Shown piece by piece: positions 61,500 to 64,000 of a DNA stretch of 64,000 bases. The position numbers and the translations under genes are program-made. Where the stretch lies: NCBI GenBank assembly GCA_021234155.1, contig JAJEKV010000024.1, positions 15,957,030-16,021,029 on the forward strand. Direction: 5' to 3'. Below the pieces are notes generated by a model. That model had not been told where the DNA came from, did not search any database, and saw only the letters and a list, made by a program, of their open reading frames with translations. Position 1 is the first letter of the stretch. Each line of letters opens with the position of its first letter. The stretch comes from Isoetes taiwanensis (Eukaryota; Streptophyta; Lycopodiopsida; Isoetales; Isoetaceae).

Positions 61500-64000
61500 G
61501 TCTTGTGATCATTTATTGACTAAAGGCAACCACAATGAGTTGCACTGGAGAGGTGTATTGTAGAGAAGACATGAGATTGGTGAACTAACTTCATTCCATG
61601 GATCTATAAGCTGTGAATATTGTCATCTGGCACCAACTTGTGTGGCATGATGTTTGGTGTCCATGTACTATTGTTTGCCTAACAGAATTACAGAAACAAG
61701 ACTAGCTATCCATACTGGGGAGCACACACATCCAATTAAAAAAGCAGAATGCAGAAGTCAAGTGAAGTGGATGAGGGATTTAGTTAATTCAGACACAACC
61801 TTACATCTTGGTGGGCCAAGACATAAACAGAAAATGAATTAGCTATAGATGAAATTGTTCGTTCAATTATGGGGTCATCGGAGGGAGATAGTATTGAAAA
61901 GATGGATACGGATCAAATAAACGAGTTATTGACAAGGTTGAAACCATTATGCAATCAAAGAAGATATGATATTGATACTATGTGAGAAATTATATTAACA
62001 AGTTAATTGACATGAAGAATCTTGCTGTCTAGGTTGAAGAGATGGATTGATGATGCGAGGAGAAGAAATAGGCAGTGTTCAGGTGATATTTCAAGATTAT
62101 TGGAGTTAAAGAAAAGAAGCAAATATGAATATTTCCATGGATCTAAGTTCCCTTACCAGCTTCATGATCCGCTTAATGAACGCTGTTACATTTTCAAAAT
62201 GTCTACAACTGGTCCTGGATCAGGAGTTGATTTGGTCAATAGGATGAGACCTAGTGGTGATCTTAAGAACAGTTGGGTACATTTTGATCATGTCAAACGG
62301 ATTCAAGGGTGGACAACCTTAGCTTGTCATGTGTATGATCATAAGTAAGCGGATTGTGAAAATCAAATGATATAAGATCATTATTAAGTTTCTAACATGT
62401 TTGATTTAAGTGCAGAATTAAAGCCCTATTGACAATTGCAGTTTGTGACATGAAGACAGAAGATGCCGAGGCACAAAAAAAGTTTTGGAGGAAGCTTAAT
62501 AAGGTTATGATATCAAAAGGGTTTTCCAAAGCTGAGTTTTTTGGGTTTATGGCAGACGAAGATCAACCAAATTGGATTGCAGTTCGGGAAGTTTTCTTCA
62601 ATGGGGAGATTAGACCTAAGAAAGAGCGTTCTTGTTACTTCCATTTCGAGCAGTGCATGCATGGACATACAGAAAGACACTTGCCAAAGGAATATTGGGA
62701 TGCCCATAAAGATTTGTGTAGAAAATGGCATCAATCTACAACTGAAGAGGAAGCAGATAAAATATACCACTCAATCATGGATTGGTGGGTAGGCAAGACT
62801 TCGGATAACCATATCAAAGTTTTGAGTTCTTGGATATCATGGTGGCATCATAGGGTTAGCAGATGGGGTAGGTTTATAGACAATAAACAGAACTGGCAGA
62901 CAACAATACATATTCCACAAACAAACTTATCAGAGGCAAAGCATGGGAGTTGGTTAGCAGCATCAGGAAACAAGAACAATTTTTCCTTGTATGATGCCTC
63001 CCTCTTTGATCTCACAGAAGCTGTTCTTTCAAAGTACCAAATACAAATCATTTCTGGACTGTAACTACTTAGGGACTGGTCCATTGTGTGTCAGACCTCT
63101 TTAACAGATTGCAAAATCGTCAAAGCAGTGGTGCTAAGGCTAAGGAGGTAACCAATGTTATAAATTTGGAGACTAAAATGGCAGGCTTTGAAGAGCATGA
63201 TAGCGGTGCAGGAGGTACCTTGAAGACTATATACAAAAGGCAATATTCCATAGACACAGTTTAGAAGAGAATTCAGTGCACAGGTCTCTTTGGGCCATTC
63301 GAAGAACAGATGCAGGCAGTAAGGTCCGGTGCCAAAGGCGAAAGTCAGAAAATGGAAAAAAATGTAATAATCCAATCAATGTATGTATACAACCTACAGT
63401 TGCTCCTTGCTTTTATGGGTTAAGGGAATTTCGGGGACAACTGGTATCACAAATGATGTGGTTTTGTCCTAGTACTGTTGAATGCACATGGTTTCCGGAT
63501 AAGTCTTTGGTGTGTCCTCCACAAAGACCACCGTTATGGCCTGTTGATAAATATACTGATTTAACCAATGAAGAGATTGAAAAACTTGGAGCAGCGGGCT
63601 TCTTATTGGGTGGTAGATCTCAATCTAGCTTACCAGTAGCCAACGCAACATCTAGTATGCAAGCACGTAGATCCATAATGGCAGGGTATGCTAGCTCCGT
63701 AAAAAGCAGAACAAAAATGACAAGGAAGGGGAAGGTTGTTAATTACAGGAAGGAAATGAATGGAGAGACGAAGGTGAGATTTGAGCAGTCAAAGAGAATG
63801 AAGGTGGATTCTGTGCAAGAAATGACTTACTTGAAAAATAAGCATGTGGACTATTTAGTGAAACGTGAAGATAATGCATACATTGTATCCATTAAGGAAG
63901 AGCCAGAATGCAGTTGTCCAGACTTCATCCACATGGCAAGGATTAGAGGATTATTCATACCTTGCAAGCACTTGTTGTACGTATACAATCAAGTGTTTGG
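61500..64000 (+). pseudogene. MULE transposase with SWIM zinc finger, copy 2 (cut by window end)
   Basis: Same architecture as copy 1: zinc-finger-like N-terminus (CEYC, YYC, HTGEHTHPI), then a coding block up to about 61980. A 52-nt intron is followed by 62033-62345, another intron, and 62417-63064. The core motifs are FDHVKR, GFMADEDQPNW, CYFHFEQCMHGH and NLSEAKHGSW. The C-terminal block from about 63270 ends in a SWIM finger C-x-C-x15-C-x-H (Cys 63909 and 63915, Cys 63963, His 63969). A 2-nt insertion at about 61830 gives a private frameshift; breaks near 63050 and 63250 are also present in copy 1. SWIM fingers are common at the C-terminus of MULE transposases. The gene continues past the window. 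Confidence 0.78.

Larger units (their letters stand above)
55623..64000 (+). mobile_element. Composite MULE/methyltransferase transposon, copy 2 (fuller, runs off window)
   Basis: Layout: small plus ORF (55.6-56.0), methyltransferase-like gene on the minus strand (about 59.8 down to 56.15), solo LTR (59859-61372) in the divergent intergenic region, then MULE transposase on the plus strand (61.5 to past 64.0). Its left limit is set only by loss of similarity with copy 1; true ends and target duplication are unknown. Frameshifts shared with copy 1 show the parent was already decayed. Confidence 0.8.

Noticed and set aside
40516-63942. Copies 1 and 2 as the LTRs of one giant element
   Set aside because: They contain internal coding genes, differ by a 3.1-kb deletion, and lack PBS or TG...CA ends.

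Overview
This window is nuclear DNA from a land plant. It is AT-rich. Two intact multi-exon plant genes are split by canonical introns, and most of the rest is decayed transposable elements. The bulky, transposon-filled introns and a Penelope/rvt-like reverse transcriptase would suit a fern, another seedless plant or a gymnosperm, but the sequence does not fix the lineage.

Host genes. (1) A plus-strand gene (CDS 13328-18707, 14 coding exons, about 1320 aa) encodes a plant-specific nuclear-type protein related to Arabidopsis AT4G29790/AT2G19390. It has non-coding leader exons and two short uORFs. (2) A minus-strand gene (CDS 33949 down to 19926, 14 exons, 583 aa) encodes a Golgi class I alpha-1,2-mannosidase (GH47, MNS1/MNS2 type). 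All its catalytic residues are present, and its introns are swollen by a Copia-type element and two copies of one LINE. The two genes converge tail to tail. (3) Spliced exons of an unidentified gene lie at 3.78-4.34 kb.

Layout. 1-1.26 kb: reverse transcriptase remnant. 1.3-4.3 kb: unidentified gene. 5.9-7.1 kb: degenerate GAATCT-rich minisatellite. 7.66-9.71 kb: LINE ORF1-type insertion with a 17-bp target duplication. 10.98-11.25 kb: short poly-A retroelement. 11.7-18.9 kb: SRRM2-like gene. 19.9-33.95 kb: mannosidase gene. 34.25-34.38 kb: MITE with 9-bp duplications just upstream of it. 34.87-37.56 kb: non-autonomous LTR element. 40.5-45.8 kb: copy 1 of a composite transposon. 45.8-47.3 kb: LINE tail. 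47.3-49.1 kb: a different MULE. About 51.6-54.96 kb: Helitron-like region carrying an FtsH protease fragment. 55.6-64 kb: copy 2 of the composite transposon.

The most unusual content is the duplicated composite transposon. On the plus strand it carries a Mutator-like transposase with an N-terminal zinc-finger-like segment and a C-terminal SWIM finger. Divergently on the minus strand it carries a multi-exon gene whose C-terminal part looks like a beta-class (permuted) DNA N4/N6 aminomethyltransferase, with an altered catalytic motif (DLPT in place of D/N/S-P-P-Y). A third small ORF lies downstream of the methyltransferase-like gene. A 1.5-kb solo LTR with a TTCAC duplication sits between the two divergent genes. 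Both copies share that LTR and several frameshifts, so they look like a segmental duplication of an already decayed element.
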